NCBI RefSeq assembly: GCF_000423525.1
Contig: NZ_AUID01000018.1
Span: 1 to 60,177 of the forward strand
Direction: 5' to 3'
DNA: 60,177 nt
Source: Proteocatella sphenisci DSM 23131
GTDB lineage: Bacteria > Bacillota > Clostridia > Peptostreptococcales > Filifactoraceae
In this document: positions 17,480-29,599 of the stretch, in pieces
How positions within the stretch are numbered: position 1 is the stretch's first letter
Layout: each line of letters starts with the position of its first letter
The notes under the pieces: generated by a model
Told to the model about the DNA's origin: nothing
Database searches by the model: none
What the model saw: only the letters and a program-made list of their open reading frames with translations
Made by a program: the position numbers and the translations under genes

Positions 17480-17514
17480 CTCTGCCTTGTGAAAAATCAC
17501 AGGCAGAGTTTTTT
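17480..17514 (+). terminator. Rho-independent terminator
   Basis: CTCTGCCTTGTGA pairs with TCACAGGCAGAG and six T's follow. It ends the ferredoxin transcript. Confidence 0.9.
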
Positions 17515-17620
17515 GTATAGCTTTGAAAATTTTTAGTCCAATATATATTTTATAGATCCTTAAAATATGTTACAATGACAGTAGAAAATAATAACTATTT
17601 TAGATTTTTTAGGAGTTTTT

Positions 17621-17812
17621 ATGAAAAATATAATAAATATAAATCTTACAAAAACAGACTTCAGTGAAGCCAGTGAACTTATTGAAGGAAACAAAGATCT
17701 TTTTAAACCAAACAATGATATGATGATAGTCCTTTCAAATGATTCTGAAATTCTTGTCATGCCAAGAAAAGATAAGATAATACTTCAGACAAAGGCATCT
17801 CTTGAATTTTAA
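17621..17812 (+). CDS. Small hypothetical protein (63 aa)
   Basis: No family recognised. The protein is soluble and mixed in charge, without signal peptide or membrane segment: residues 1-20 are polar, followed by NDMMIVLSNDSEILVMPRKD, which looks like two beta strands. AGGAG sits 6 nt before the ATG, and a terminator directly follows, overlapping the stop, so it looks like a real stand-alone gene rather than a chance frame. Function unknown. Confidence 0.65.
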   Translation: MKNIININLTKTDFSEASELIEGNKDLFKPNNDMMIVLSNDSEILVMPRKDKIILQTKASLEF

Positions 17813-17844
17813 CTGTTGCTCTTAACGTAACAGTTTTTATTTTA
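17811..17844 (+). terminator. Terminator of the 63-aa gene
   Basis: AACTGTT (17811-17817) pairs with AACAGTT (17829-17835), followed by TTTATTTT. Confidence 0.75.
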
Positions 17845-17864
17845 CTGAAGGGTGGTTTATTTGT

Positions 17865-19094
17865 ATGAAAATACTTAATATAACAGCTCAAAAACCTTTT
17901 TATACCGGCAGTGGTGTATATTTAAGCGAACTTATAAAAGCATTTGAAAAGATGGGTCATTCTCAAGCTATTGTGTGCGGTATAAGCAACCTCCAAGAGT
18001 CCAAATTAATAAATAATATTAATGCTAAGGCCTATCCAGTAATTTACAATACTGATGAAATTCCTTTTGAAATACCAGGCATGAGCGATGAAATGCCATA
18101 TTCTAGTACAAGATATAAAGATATGAGCGAAAAGGATTTTGAACTCTTTAAAAATGCTTATATAAAAAGAATATCTGCTGCAGTCAGTGATTTTGAACCA
18201 GACCTTATAATATGCCATCATCTTTATTTGCTTACCGGTATAACAGCTGAATATTTTAGTGAATACAAGGTTGTAGGAGTATGCCACGGAACATGCCTCA
18301 GGCAGCTGAAGAGCCACTATTTATACAACGACAAAACTATAAATTCACTTAGAAAACTAAGTAAAATATATGCTCTTCACGATTATCAGCAAAATGAAAT
18401 AATAAATCTTCTGGGACAAGATATTTCAGAAAAACTGGAAATAATAGGAACTGGCTATAACCCTGATATCTTTACTTTAGAATCTAATGATAACAATATA
18501 GATAATGAAGTTCTGAAAATAATCTATGCCGGCAAGATTTCAAGAAAAAAAGGCCTTGTAGAGCTTATCCATGCACTTTCATCTATAGATCCTCAAGACA
18601 TAGGCTACAAGTCAATAAAACTAAGCCTTGCTGGTGGAAATGGCAGTTTATATGATGTAGCTCACATAAAAGAAGCTGCCTCTGATTCGCCTCATAAAGT
18701 GAAGTTTCTTGGTATATTAAACCATGACCAGCTTTCAAAAGAATTTAACAGATCAGACCTGTTTGTCCTTCCTTCATTCTATGAAGGTCTTCCCCTTGTT
18801 GTTATTGAAGCTATAGCATGCGGACTTCATGCCGTTACAACAGCTACTCCAGGGCTTAGAGACTGGATTGAGGGCAATATTAAAAATTCTCCTGTAGAAT
18901 ATGTAGAGCTTCCTCTTATGAAAAATATGGATGAACCTGTAGAAAGTGAGCTTCCTTCTTTTGAAGCAAGACTTGCTGATTCTATCAAAAATTCAGTAAT
19001 AAAAAACAAAATTATGCAAAAAAGAAAATGTAAAGTAGACATGAGCAGATTTACCTGGGCTCATGTAGCTGATAAAATAATAAAAGAGCCCTAA
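17865..19094 (+). CDS. Glycosyltransferase family 4 (GT-B) protein
   Basis: 409 residues with the two Rossmann-like lobes of GT-B enzymes. N-lobe: TGSGVYLSELIKAFEKMGH (glycine-rich acceptor loop). C-lobe: IIYAGKISRKKGLVELIHAL and the nucleotide-sugar motif SFYEGLPLVVIEAIACG, which contains the conserved E-x7-E. It has no membrane segment, so it works at the cytoplasmic face of the membrane or in the cytosol. Donor and acceptor cannot be read from sequence. It is not in a polysaccharide cluster, stands alone and ends in a terminator shared with the convergent PHP gene. Confidence 0.85.
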   Translation: MKILNITAQKPFYTGSGVYLSELIKAFEKMGHSQAIVCGISNLQESKLINNINAKAYPVIYNTDEIPFEIPGMSDEMPYSSTRYKDMSEKDFELFKNAYIKRISAAVSDFEPDLIICHHLYLLTGITAEYFSEYKVVGVCHGTCLRQLKSHYLYNDKTINSLRKLSKIYALHDYQQNEIINLLGQDISEKLEIIGTGYNPDIFTLESNDNNIDNEVLKIIYAGKISRKKGLVELIHALSSIDPQDIGYKSIKLSLAGGNGSLYDVAHIKEAASDSPHKVKFLGILNHDQLSKEFNRSDLFVLPSFYEGLPLVVIEAIACGLHAVTTATPGLRDWIEGNIKNSPVEYVELPLMKNMDEPVESELPSFEARLADSIKNSVIKNKIMQKRKCKVDMSRFTWAHVADKIIKEP

Positions 19095-19107
19095 TGAGGC
19101 TCTTTTA
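19082..19107. terminator. Bidirectional terminator overlapping two gene ends
   Basis: AAAAGAGCC pairs with GGCTCTTTT around CTAATGA. It contains the stop codon of the glycosyltransferase gene and reaches the stop of the convergent PHP gene. Confidence 0.88.
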
Positions 19108-19728
19108 TCCATTTTCTACCATAAGATATTCTCTTCTTATTTCAGGCATGCATCTTCCATTTTTTATTGCTTCTGCAAGTTCAGATACAGTACTTATTTT
19201 TTCAAAAAATCTTGTAGCATATTTTCCAATCTGCATTACACTGTGAGCGTCACTTGCTCCAAAAGGTGCAAGCCCTAATTGTGTACAGTATCTCATTGCA
19301 ATATCATTTGCCTCTGAAGAGGTACTTCCATTTAGGACTTCTATGCCCGAGAGTCCTTTTAATGTCTTTAGATTTTCACCAAGTCCTCTGTTGTTATTCC
19401 TGAATGGATGGGCAGCTATGCATACTCCTCCTTCAGACTTTACATAATCTATAAATTCCTGAGCAGGAAGCTTTTCTTTTTCTGGTAGCTTATTTATCCC
19501 AAATACAAGTATATCCCCTTCTTCAGTAAGATATTCTGCACCTACAAAAATAGGAAAACCTGTTTTTTTTGAATACATGTCCGCATATTCCCTCAGACCC
19601 ATGCTTTCGTGATCTGTTATACATACTCCATCGAGTCCAATATTTTTGGCTTTTTCAACAATTTCTTCAAGGGACATAAAACTGTCAGAAGAATTTCTCA
19701 TTTCATGAACGTGCATATCTATAAGCAT
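19105..19728 (-). CDS. PHP-domain protein (short form)
   Basis: A second PHP-family metal hydrolase, 207 residues. Metal motifs: MLIDMHVHEMRNSSDSF at the start, ITDHESMG near 38, a Glu in VGAEYL, IAAHPFR near 110 and GASDAHS near 160. It is shorter than the PHP protein at 8993-9811 and only remotely similar. The ATG follows AAGGAG. It probably hydrolyses a small phosphoester; the substrate is unknown. It lies alone, convergent with the glycosyltransferase. Confidence 0.82.
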   Translation of the reverse strand: MLIDMHVHEMRNSSDSFMSLEEIVEKAKNIGLDGVCITDHESMGLREYADMYSKKTGFPIFVGAEYLTEEGDILVFGINKLPEKEKLPAQEFIDYVKSEGGVCIAAHPFRNNNRGLGENLKTLKGLSGIEVLNGSTSSEANDIAMRYCTQLGLAPFGASDAHSVMQIGKYATRFFEKISTVSELAEAIKNGRCMPEIRREYLMVENG

Positions 19729-20076
19729 AAAAGGTCTCCTTTTTTAATATTACTTATCCCTCTTAATTATATTATGATGATGATTAATTTTCCAATTGAT
19801 AATAATAATAGATATTATAGATTTTATTTATACATATTCAAACAAAAAAATAGAGTTCAGTTTATTTAAACCAAACACCTATTTTTTCTTATACTATGTT
19901 TCTTTAACAAAAATCCATGATGTCAGAATCGGATAAATATATATCTTAAACCCCCCAGTTTAATCAATTGCATCTAAATCCCCATATATGATGTCTTTTT
20001 TCATGTATATTATATTAAAGAAAGTTTTTAAACTTATTATTAGTTTAACATTTAAAAATGATTTTTGTTTAATTTT
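19729..20076. other. AT-rich intergenic region with an orphan terminator-like hairpin
   Basis: No credible reading frame. An interrupted hairpin with A-run on the left and T-run on the right occupies 19845-19887 (AAAAAATAG / CTATTTTTT, inner GTTT/AAAC), yet no annotated gene ends there: the PHP gene starts at 19728 going left, and the SigB operon is already terminated at 20122-20155. It could end a small RNA. A short hairpin TTAAAC-CCCCCA-GTTTAA follows at 19947-19964. Confidence 0.4.
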
Positions 20077-20117
20077 ATGAAATAAGCACTTTTAATTATG
20101 AAATACGCACTTTTAAT
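20077..20117. repeat. Tandem 20-bp direct repeat, two copies
   Basis: Copies at 20077-20096 and 20098-20117 (ATGAAATAaGCACTTTTAAT and the same with C in place of the lower-case a), period 21 bp. It lies just beyond the SigB-operon terminator. Function unknown; two turns of helix apart, it could be a protein-binding site. Confidence 0.7.
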
Positions 20118-20121
20118 CGAT

Positions 20122-20155
20122 AAAAAACAGCTCTACTATCAAAAAGCTGTTTTTT
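20122..20155. terminator. Terminator of the sigB operon
   Basis: AAAAAACAGCT (20122-20132) pairs with AGCTGTTTTTT (20145-20155). It is effective leftward, for sigB. Confidence 0.85.
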
Positions 20156-20177
20156 ATCCGATCCTATAATTCTGCTC

Positions 20178-20981
20178 TTATAATTCAACTGTCTTTTTAT
20201 ATTCTTCTTTGAGTTTTGCCAGAATCTTTTTTTCTATCCTGGATATTGTCATTTGTGAAAGATCTAATTCTCTGGCTATTGCCACTTGAGTCTTACCCTT
20301 GTAAAATCTTCCTATAAGTATTTTTTTCTCAACTTCATTCAAATTTTCCATAAATCTTTCTATAAAATCACGATTTTCTATATTATTAAAATTCTCATCT
20401 TCTTTTCCAAGTATTTCAATAAAGCTCATCTCTGAATCTCTGTCTTTATTTTCTTTGAGCAGGTCTAGACTCCTTATAGAAAATAACTGAGAAGCTTCTA
20501 TGGCTTCTAGTACTTCTTCTGGTGTACAGTTAAGATAATTTGCAATATCTTCAATTTTGGGTACCGCTCCCATCTCCTGCTCCAGTTTATTTCTTGTTTC
20601 ATTTATCTTCATTGAAAGCTCTTGCGTCTTTCTTGGAACTTTTATAGCCCACCCTTTATCACGGAAGTGTCTTTTTATTTCTCCTATTATAGTGGGTGTG
20701 GCAAAACTTGAAAACTCGAAACCCTTGCTGACATCGAATCTTTCGACCGCAAGAATAAGTGCCAGAGAAGCTACCTGGAATATATCCTCAAATTCTATTC
20801 CTCTTCCTACGTATTTTTTTGCCAGAAGCTCTGCAATATATAAATTTCTGTTGACAATCTCATTTCTGATTTCCCGACATTTATCTTTTTCGTAAGCATT
20901 AAAAAGCTCTTTGGTACTTTGGTTTGAATATTTTTCGTTTTTAAAAAGTTCTATATTTTTTCTTACAGAACTATTATACAA
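20178..20981 (-). CDS. sigB: SigB/SigF-family RNA polymerase sigma factor
   Basis: An alternative sigma factor of 267 residues. Region 2: YVGRGIEFEDIFQVASLALILAVERFD in pieces, then FATPTIIGEIKRHFRDKGW (core binding and -10 recognition). Region 3: KVPRKTQELSMKINETR. Region 4: ARELDLSQMTISRIEKKIL (-35 recognition helix). It starts at a TTG directly after the rsbW stop codon, with GGGAGA 9 nt upstream. It lies downstream of rsbV-rsbW, its anti-anti-sigma and anti-sigma partners, and behind a SigB-like promoter. General stress sigma B is favoured over the sporulation factor SigF by this promoter and by the YtxH/DUF948 genes, but the split is not certain. Confidence 0.9.
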   Translation of the reverse strand: MYNSSVRKNIELFKNEKYSNQSTKELFNAYEKDKCREIRNEIVNRNLYIAELLAKKYVGRGIEFEDIFQVASLALILAVERFDVSKGFEFSSFATPTIIGEIKRHFRDKGWAIKVPRKTQELSMKINETRNKLEQEMGAVPKIEDIANYLNCTPEEVLEAIEASQLFSIRSLDLLKENKDRDSEMSFIEILGKEDENFNNIENRDFIERFMENLNEVEKKILIGRFYKGKTQVAIARELDLSQMTISRIEKKILAKLKEEYKKTVEL

Positions 20982-21404
20982 TTATTCATCTCTCCCTATA
21001 ATTTTCTTCATATAAATTATTGTACCATTTTCTTCCTCAGATATTACTTTGACATCATCCATCAATGTCTTTATTATATATATTCCCAGTCCTCCGCAAG
21101 ACCTGTTTTCATCGAAAATAGGATCTTTAATTTCTTCGGAATTACAACCTTTGCCTTTGTCTTCTACCTGGACCTCTATAAAATCTTCTCCCGATGAAAA
21201 ATAAAGGTCAAAAGTTTCTACATCTGAATATTTTATTACATTTGAACATGCCTCTGAAACTGCAATTTTAACATCTTCTATTTCTTCTATGTTAAATCCT
21301 ATGTGGTTGGCTATGGAGGATGCCGTCATTCTGATTACCGATATTAATTTAGGTTCCGTAGGCAAAGTCATCTTTATTATATTTTTCTGACTGTGGTTTA
21401 TCAT
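20982..21404 (-). CDS. rsbW: Anti-sigma factor serine kinase (RsbW/SpoIIAB type)
   Basis: 140 residues of the GHKL ATPase fold. N-box VSEACSNVIKYSD, G1 region EVQVEDKGKGCN and G2 region CGGLGIYIIKTLMDDV are intact. It would hold the sigma factor inactive and phosphorylate the anti-anti-sigma factor on Ser58. The ATG overlaps the rsbV stop (ATGA), so the two are translationally coupled, keeping their ratio fixed. GGAGG is at the usual distance. Confidence 0.92.
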   Translation of the reverse strand: MINHSQKNIIKMTLPTEPKLISVIRMTASSIANHIGFNIEEIEDVKIAVSEACSNVIKYSDVETFDLYFSSGEDFIEVQVEDKGKGCNSEEIKDPIFDENRSCGGLGIYIIKTLMDDVKVISEEENGTIIYMKKIIGRDE

Positions 21405-21724
21405 GAATTATCTCCTCCCAGATTGAACATTTCTTCCATGCATGTTATTTTAAAAATCTTTCTCACATTTACTTTGGTGTTGATTATTGTAATTTTTTTA
21501 TTTTTTAGTTTTTGTTCTTTATATAGCTTTACTAATATTCCAAGACCTGTAGAATCTATGAATTTTACATTCTCCATATCAATAAGTATATCTTTGTTTT
21601 CCTTAAGCATTTTTTCCAGCTTAGGCTCAAGCACTTCTATGGTGTTGAGATCTATCTCTCCTGAAATCTTAAGTTTGATGCAATCGTCATCCATATCTAT
21701 GCTTGCTTCAATAAATTTGCTCAT
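21401..21724 (-). CDS. rsbV: Anti-sigma factor antagonist (RsbV/SpoIIAA type, STAS)
   Basis: 107-residue STAS domain. The regulatory serine is Ser58 in VKFIDSTGLGILVKLY. Unphosphorylated, it would bind RsbW and free the sigma factor. No PP2C phosphatase (RsbU/RsbP/SpoIIE) is in the window, so the activating signal comes from elsewhere. Confidence 0.92.
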   Translation of the reverse strand: MSKFIEASIDMDDDCIKLKISGEIDLNTIEVLEPKLEKMLKENKDILIDMENVKFIDSTGLGILVKLYKEQKLKNKKITIINTKVNVRKIFKITCMEEMFNLGGDNS

Positions 21725-21726
21725 GA

Positions 21727-22029
21727 TTACTGTTTTTCTCCTTCTTCTGATTCTTCTTTATAAGTATTTTTGCTTCTCACTGCTTTTACAACTTCGGTGG
21801 CAATAGAAACAACAGATGTTACTTTTGCTGCATTGTTTGTTATGGTGTCCAGATTTTCTGTTATTGCTGCAGAATGATCTATAATGTTCTCAATCTCACC
21901 TTTTTTTTCAAGACTTATTCTTGTAATACTCTTAAGTGTCATGCCTGCATCTCTTAGCATCATACCTGCACATATACAAAGTATAAGTACCCCTATTCCG
22001 CCCAAAAGAATTCCAACTTCCCAAATCAT
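21727..22029 (-). CDS. DUF948 membrane-anchored protein
   Basis: About 100 residues: one N-terminal membrane helix (VGILLGGIGVLILCICAGMML) followed by an amphipathic, coiled-coil-like cytoplasmic part (about 30-85) and a charged tail KEESEEGEKQ. This is the layout of DUF948 general-stress proteins (YtxG type). The ATG at 22029 has GAGGGAGA 7 nt upstream; an in-frame GTG at 22035 overlaps that site. It sits second in the SigB operon, 2 nt before rsbV. Confidence 0.8.
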   Translation of the reverse strand: MIWEVGILLGGIGVLILCICAGMMLRDAGMTLKSITRISLEKKGEIENIIDHSAAITENLDTITNNAAKVTSVVSIATEVVKAVRSKNTYKEESEEGEKQ

Positions 22030-22061
22030 AGTCACTCTCCCTCGATAATTATTTTGGGTAA

Positions 22062-22367
22062 CTAAATACCTTCATCCTCTTTTGTGTCGAATTTTTTTTC
22101 ATAGTAGTCAGGAGTATCGTATTTAATTATTTCATCTTTTTTTACAGCATTATCTACTGCATCTTTGATTGTCTCGATATACTCATCTTTATTTTCGATT
22201 ATATCAACAGCCTTTTCTTTGAGCTGTTCTGCAACTTCTGAAATTTCATTCCTGAGCTCAGATCCAGTTTTTTGAGCAAGCAGCATTCCTGCAGCTACTC
22301 CAATAGAGGTTCCAAGTACAAATACACCAATTTTTGAATCTGATCCATTTTTTTTGTTTTTTGACAT
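22062..22367 (-). CDS. YtxH-like general stress protein
   Basis: About 101 residues. A glycine-rich N-terminal membrane segment (VFVLGTSIGVAAGMLLAQKTG, residues about 15-35) typical of YtxH proteins, then a charged amphipathic helix. GGAGGT precedes the ATG at 22367. First gene of the operon YtxH-DUF948-rsbV-rsbW-sigB. In Bacillus the ytxG-ytxH-ytxJ genes are sigma-B targets; having the YtxH and YtxG types fused to the sigB operon itself fits a shared stress regulon. Confidence 0.82.
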   Translation of the reverse strand: MSKNKKNGSDSKIGVFVLGTSIGVAAGMLLAQKTGSELRNEISEVAEQLKEKAVDIIENKDEYIETIKDAVDNAVKKDEIIKYDTPDYYEKKFDTKEDEGI

Positions 22368-22404
22368 AAATAATACCTCCAAATTTTATCTCACATGAGA
22401 TAGT

Positions 22405-22430
22405 ATACCCTCTATATTTGATAAATAAAC
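22405..22430 (-). promoter_or_regulatory. SigB-type promoter of the sigB operon
   Basis: On the minus strand GTTTAT (22430-22425), a 14-nt spacer and GGGTAT (22410-22405). This matches the Bacillus sigma-B consensus GTTTAA-N12-14-GGGTAT in sequence and spacing, and lies about 40 nt before the YtxH ATG. It indicates positive autoregulation. Confidence 0.8.
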
Positions 22431-22460
22431 TTATTTGTTTGTTTTTATTTTAAATTACTG

Positions 22461-22502
22461 ATAAATGCTCTGATTTATTCTTTCTTAAATCAGAGCATTT
22501 AT
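22461..22502. terminator. Terminator after gyrA
   Basis: A long hairpin: ATAAATGCTCTGATTTA pairs with TAAATCAGAGCATTTAT around eight bases. It separates gyrA from the sigB operon. Confidence 0.8.
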
Positions 22503-22514
22503 CAAATCTTTTAT

Positions 22515-24971
22515 TTATTCTTGTGTTTCTTCAATTTCTATTCCTTCTAATTCTTCGCTTGCTTCAATTCTTTCAAATGAAACTATTTTAGAATCTAATG
22601 ATTTCATAAGCTTAACACCTTTTGTAACTCTGCTGAGTTTAGGAATTTGCTTAACTTCCATTCTTATCATAGTACCGTCTGAATTTATGATCATTATCTG
22701 ATCTTCTTCTCCTACAAGCCTTGCTCCTGAAATCTGACCAGTCTGACTAGATACGTTGTAGGTCTTTACTCCCTTACCGCCTCTGGTCTGTATTTTATAT
22801 TCCTCTATGCCTGTACGTTTTCCATATCCATTTTCGGTTATTACAAGCAGGCATTTGTCTTCTTCTACAACTTCCATAGAAATTATATTGTCAGTCTTTG
22901 AAATATTCATAGCTTTTACTCCCATGGTATTTCTTCCGGTCTGTCTTATCTGTGATTCTTCAAATGCTATGGCTTTTCCTTCTCTTGTTGTAACTATTAT
23001 GCGTTCATCGCCTTTAGTTATTCTTGCACTTATAAGTTCATCGTCTTCTTTCAGGGTTATGGCTATAAGCCCATTTCTCTGACTTTTTCTGAACAGAGCA
23101 AGTTCTGTCTTCTTGATTATTCCGTTTTTAGTGCACATAACAAGATTTTCATTATCTGCTGAACCTTTTACGGCAATGATTGAATTTATTTTCTCATCTT
23201 TTTCTATAGGTATGAGATTTACTATATTTGTACCCTTGGCAGTTCTTGAACTCTGAGGTATTTTATATGCAGGAATTCTGTACATTCTACCCATGTTTGT
23301 AAGGAATACTATTTTTGCATGATTGCTTGTTACAAGCATTTTTTCTGCAAAATCTTCTTCTCTTGTAGTCATGGAAGCTATACCTTTTCCTCCTCTTTTT
23401 TGAGATTTATATGTGTCTACAGGAACTCTTTTTACATATCCAAAATGTGTAAGAGTTATTGCGACTTCTTCATCATCTATCATGTCTATATCTTCAATGT
23501 CATCTTCTTGATCAAGGATTTCTGTTCTTCTTGCATCTCCATATTTTTCTTTAACTTCAAGTATTTCTGTTTTCACTATTCCAAGAAGTAAATTTCTGTC
23601 TGCAAGTACACCTTTGAAATATGTTATCCTTTCATTGAGAACTTTAAATTCTTCTTCGAGTTTTTCTTTTTCAAGTCCCTGAAGTCTTCTAAGTCTCATA
23701 TCCATGATCGCCTGAGCTTGAATTTCTGTAAGTTCAAATCTCTTTATAAGTCTTTCCTGTGCATCTTCGTATGCACTTCTTATTATGGCTATTACTTCAT
23801 CTATGTTGTCTATCGCTATAAGAAGTCCCTCTATTATGTGGGCTCTGTTTAAGGCTTTATTAAGCTCGAATTTTGTACGTCTTGTTACTACTTCTTCCTG
23901 ATGATCCAGATAATGTCTGAGCATCTGGTCAAGACTAAGTACTTTTGGCTCTCCATCAACTATAGCAAGCATTATTATTGAATATGTCTGCTGCAGCTGT
24001 GAATATTTGTAGAGATTGTTTAAAAGCACATGAGCATTTACATCTTTTTTTGTTTCTATAACTATTCTTATACCTTTTCTATTACTCTCATCTCTAAGGT
24101 CTGTAATTCCTTCAACTCTTTTTTCTTTAACAAGATCTGCTATTTTTTCAACCAGCTTTGACTTGTTCACCTGATATGGTATTTCTGTGACTATTATCTG
24201 GCTCTTACCATTGCTCATTTCTTCTATTTCAGCCTTGGCTCTTTGCGTAACTTTTCCTCGTCCTGTCCTGTAAGCCTGATTCATGAGTGTTTTTCCATAT
24301 ATCATTGCTCCTGTTGGAAAGTCAGGTCCCTTTACGTGCTTCATTAAATCCTCAACACTAGCGTCTTCATTATCTATGAGCTCTACTACAGCGTCTATAA
24401 CTTCTGAAAGGTTGTGTGGGGGTATAGATGTAGCCATTCCTACAGCTATACCGTTTGACCCATTTACAAGAAGGTTTGGATATCTTGAAGGCAATACTCT
24501 GGGCTCTTTTATTCTTTCATCAAAGTTGGGCATAAAGTCTACTGTATCTTTATCAAGATCTTTCAGCATCTCAACTGCCATCTTGGTCATTTTTGCCTCT
24601 GTATAACGCATTGCTGCTGCTGAGTCCCCATCTATTGATCCAAAGTTACCCTGACCATCTACCAGAGGATATCTTATTGAGAATTTTTGCGCCATTTTTA
24701 CCATGGCCTCATAAACAGCTGAGTCTCCATGTGGGTGATACTTACCGAGTACATCTCCGACTACGGTAGCTGATTTTCTGTAAGGTTTTTCCGGTGTAAG
24801 GCCCTGCTCTGACATAGAAAAAAGAATTCTTCTGTGTACAGGTTTAAGACCATCTCTTACGTCAGGAAGTGCTCTTCCCACTATTACGCTCATAGAATAA
24901 TCTATATAAGATTTTTCCATCTCATCTTTAATATCTATATCTATGGTTTTATCAAATTGATTTGTTTCCAT
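22515..24971 (-). CDS. gyrA: DNA gyrase subunit A
   Basis: DNA breakage-reunion subunit of gyrase. The 818-residue protein has catalytic Tyr123 ([11 protein letters not shown]), the quinolone-target region [10 protein letters not shown] with Ser84 and Glu88 (wild-type-like), and a C-terminal beta-pinwheel containing the GyrA box KRGGKG ([12 protein letters not shown]). A short acidic tail ([12 protein letters not shown]) ends the protein. It is 33 nt downstream of gyrB in the replication-gene operon. Confidence 0.98.
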   Translation of the reverse strand: METNQFDKTIDIDIKDEMEKSYIDYSMSVIVGRALPDVRDGLKPVHRRILFSMSEQGLTPEKPYRKSATVVGDVLGKYHPHGDSAVYEAMVKMAQKFSIRYPLVDGQGNFGSIDGDSAAAMRYTEAKMTKMAVEMLKDLDKDTVDFMPNFDERIKEPRVLPSRYPNLLVNGSNGIAVGMATSIPPHNLSEVIDAVVELIDNEDASVEDLMKHVKGPDFPTGAMIYGKTLMNQAYRTGRGKVTQRAKAEIEEMSNGKSQIIVTEIPYQVNKSKLVEKIADLVKEKRVEGITDLRDESNRKGIRIVIETKKDVNAHVLLNNLYKYSQLQQTYSIIMLAIVDGEPKVLSLDQMLRHYLDHQEEVVTRRTKFELNKALNRAHIIEGLLIAIDNIDEVIAIIRSAYEDAQERLIKRFELTEIQAQAIMDMRLRRLQGLEKEKLEEEFKVLNERITYFKGVLADRNLLLGIVKTEILEVKEKYGDARRTEILDQEDDIEDIDMIDDEEVAITLTHFGYVKRVPVDTYKSQKRGGKGIASMTTREEDFAEKMLVTSNHAKIVFLTNMGRMYRIPAYKIPQSSRTAKGTNIVNLIPIEKDEKINSIIAVKGSADNENLVMCTKNGIIKKTELALFRKSQRNGLIAITLKEDDELISARITKGDERIIVTTREGKAIAFEESQIRQTGRNTMGVKAMNISKTDNIISMEVVEEDKCLLVITENGYGKRTGIEEYKIQTRGGKGVKTYNVSSQTGQISGARLVGEEDQIMIINSDGTMIRMEVKQIPKLSRVTKGVKLMKSLDSKIVSFERIEASEELEGIEIEETQE

Positions 24972-25004
24972 TTCTGCTCCTTTGTCTATAACTATGAAAG
25001 AATA

Positions 25005-28074
<3,070 letters not shown>

Positions 28075-28099
28075 ATAATTACCCTGTCTTTTATTTTAA

Positions 28100-28306
28100 C
28101 TACAGAATCTGAAATTTTTTGTTGTCCACTTCTATTATATCTCCGCTTCTGAGTTTTTTTCCTCTTTGCGTTTCAACTTCTCCGTTAACCTTTACTTCCT
28201 CAGAAAATACCATTATTTTTGCCTGTCCGCCACTTCCTGCTACATCGACCATTTTAAGAAACTGATCAAGTTTTATAAATTCTGTATCAATCTTTATTTT
28301 TTCCAT
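28100..28306 (-). CDS. rlbA: S4-domain RNA-binding protein (RlbA/YaaA)
   Basis: A 68-residue protein consisting of one S4 RNA-binding domain: FIKLDQFLKMVDVAGSGGQ, KVNGEVETQRGKKLRSGD. It is always found between dnaN and recF in Firmicutes and is thought to bind ribosomal RNA; the role is not firmly known. The ATG is preceded by AGAGGAA. Confidence 0.9.
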   Translation of the reverse strand: MEKIKIDTEFIKLDQFLKMVDVAGSGGQAKIMVFSEEVKVNGEVETQRGKKLRSGDIIEVDNKKFQIL

Positions 28307-28417
28307 AAGATTCCTCTTTTCAAATTTATATTAATTTGTATATTTTAATAGATTTATCTGTATACATATCCTCATATATTATAACATATTTTTTAACTGT
28401 GTGCGTTTTTTTATATA

Positions 28418-28451
28418 ATAAAACCACGTTGTATGCTAAACGTGGTTTTAT
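28418..28451. other. Inverted repeat between dnaN and rlbA
   Basis: ATAAAACCACGTT (28418-28430) is complementary to AACGTGGTTTTAT (28439-28451). The flanking T-run is weak on both sides, so a processing or weak termination site in the dnaN-rlbA transcript is more likely than a strong terminator. Confidence 0.6.
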
Positions 28452-28507
28452 ATCATTTATGGTTTAGTTTGAGTTTTTTGTATATTTTTTGCCCTAGAAG
28501 CATATTC

Positions 28508-29599
28508 TTATAGTCTTACGGGAAGAAGAAGGTATGTATAATCTTCATCTGACTCTGGATTTATTACACAAGGACTTAGATTGGTATTAAAATTCATATA
28601 TATATATTCTTCATCAAGGTTTTTGAGACAGTCAAGGAAGTATTTTATGTTAAATGCTATCTCAAGATCTTTTCCCTGCTGGTTTACTGGTATGTCCTCT
28701 TCAAGATTTCCTATTTCACTGTTCTTTGCACTTACTACTACAGTGTCATCTGATATAACCAGTTTTACAAGATTGTTATTAGAAACCAGCATTGCTCTTT
28801 CCAAAGAAGAAATAAACTCATGATTGTTTATCTTGATTTTAGTCATGAACTCTTTTGGAATTATCTGCTTGTAGTTGAGAAATTCACCTTCTAGTACTCT
28901 TGAGTTTATTATGGTGTTGTCTATTACAAATGAAACGTTTCTTTCTTCAAATAATATCCTTAAATCACAATTTTCATTTGAAGAAAGTTTAGTTACTTCC
29001 TGAAGTGTTTTTACGGGGACTACTACCTTTTTTTCTCCTAAGTTATAATTAGTTGGTATTCTTTTAATTGCAAGTCTGAAACCATCTATAGAAACCATGC
29101 TTATTGAGTTACTGTCTATTTCTATAAGCGAACCGGTAAGAACTCCTTTGGTTTCATCTTGTGAAGCTGCAAAATGAGTTTTTCTTACCATATCTGAAAA
29201 AAGCTTCATATCTATTTTCTCATAACGATCATTTTCAAACTCTTCAACTTGAGGAAACTGATTATTTATCATAGATTTTATATTAAATTTAGTCTTACTT
29301 GTAGATATTTTAACAACATTATTGTCATTTACTGATATTGTTATTTTTTCATCAGGAAGTTTTCTTACTATGTCTGAAAGAATTTTTCCTTCTATTATTG
29401 CAATCCCACTTTCTGATACTTCTGCTTGAACTCTGGTTTTAACACCTATCTCAAGGTTATTTGAAGTAAGTGTTATATGATCGTCTTCAGCTTCTATATA
29501 TATTCCTTTGAGTATTTCCATAATATTTTTACTTGAGATCCCTTTAAGTGCTATTGAAAGTGCGTTTTGAAACTGTTTTTGTTCTATAGAAAATTTCAT
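28508..29599 (-). CDS. dnaN: DNA polymerase III beta subunit (sliding clamp)
   Basis: Ring-shaped processivity factor; three repeats of the clamp fold over 363 residues, ending in YLLLPVRL, the usual Firmicute C-terminus. The ATG at 29599 has GAGGGAG upstream; an in-frame TTG at 29614 would overlap that site. It is transcribed from dnaA, across the intergenic origin element at 29615-29792. Confidence 0.97.
   Translation of the reverse strand: MKFSIEQKQFQNALSIALKGISSKNIMEILKGIYIEAEDDHITLTSNNLEIGVKTRVQAEVSESGIAIIEGKILSDIVRKLPDEKITISVNDNNVVKISTSKTKFNIKSMINNQFPQVEEFENDRYEKIDMKLFSDMVRKTHFAASQDETKGVLTGSLIEIDSNSISMVSIDGFRLAIKRIPTNYNLGEKKVVVPVKTLQEVTKLSSNENCDLRILFEERNVSFVIDNTIINSRVLEGEFLNYKQIIPKEFMTKIKINNHEFISSLERAMLVSNNNLVKLVISDDTVVVSAKNSEIGNLEEDIPVNQQGKDLEIAFNIKYFLDCLKNLDEEYIYMNFNTNLSPCVINPESDEDYTYLLLPVRL

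Noticed and set aside
20178-21724. The sigma operon as spoIIA (SpoIIAA-SpoIIAB-SigF)
   Set aside because: The gene order is the same and it cannot be excluded by domains alone, but the SigB-like promoter and the YtxH/DUF948 genes favour the stress type.
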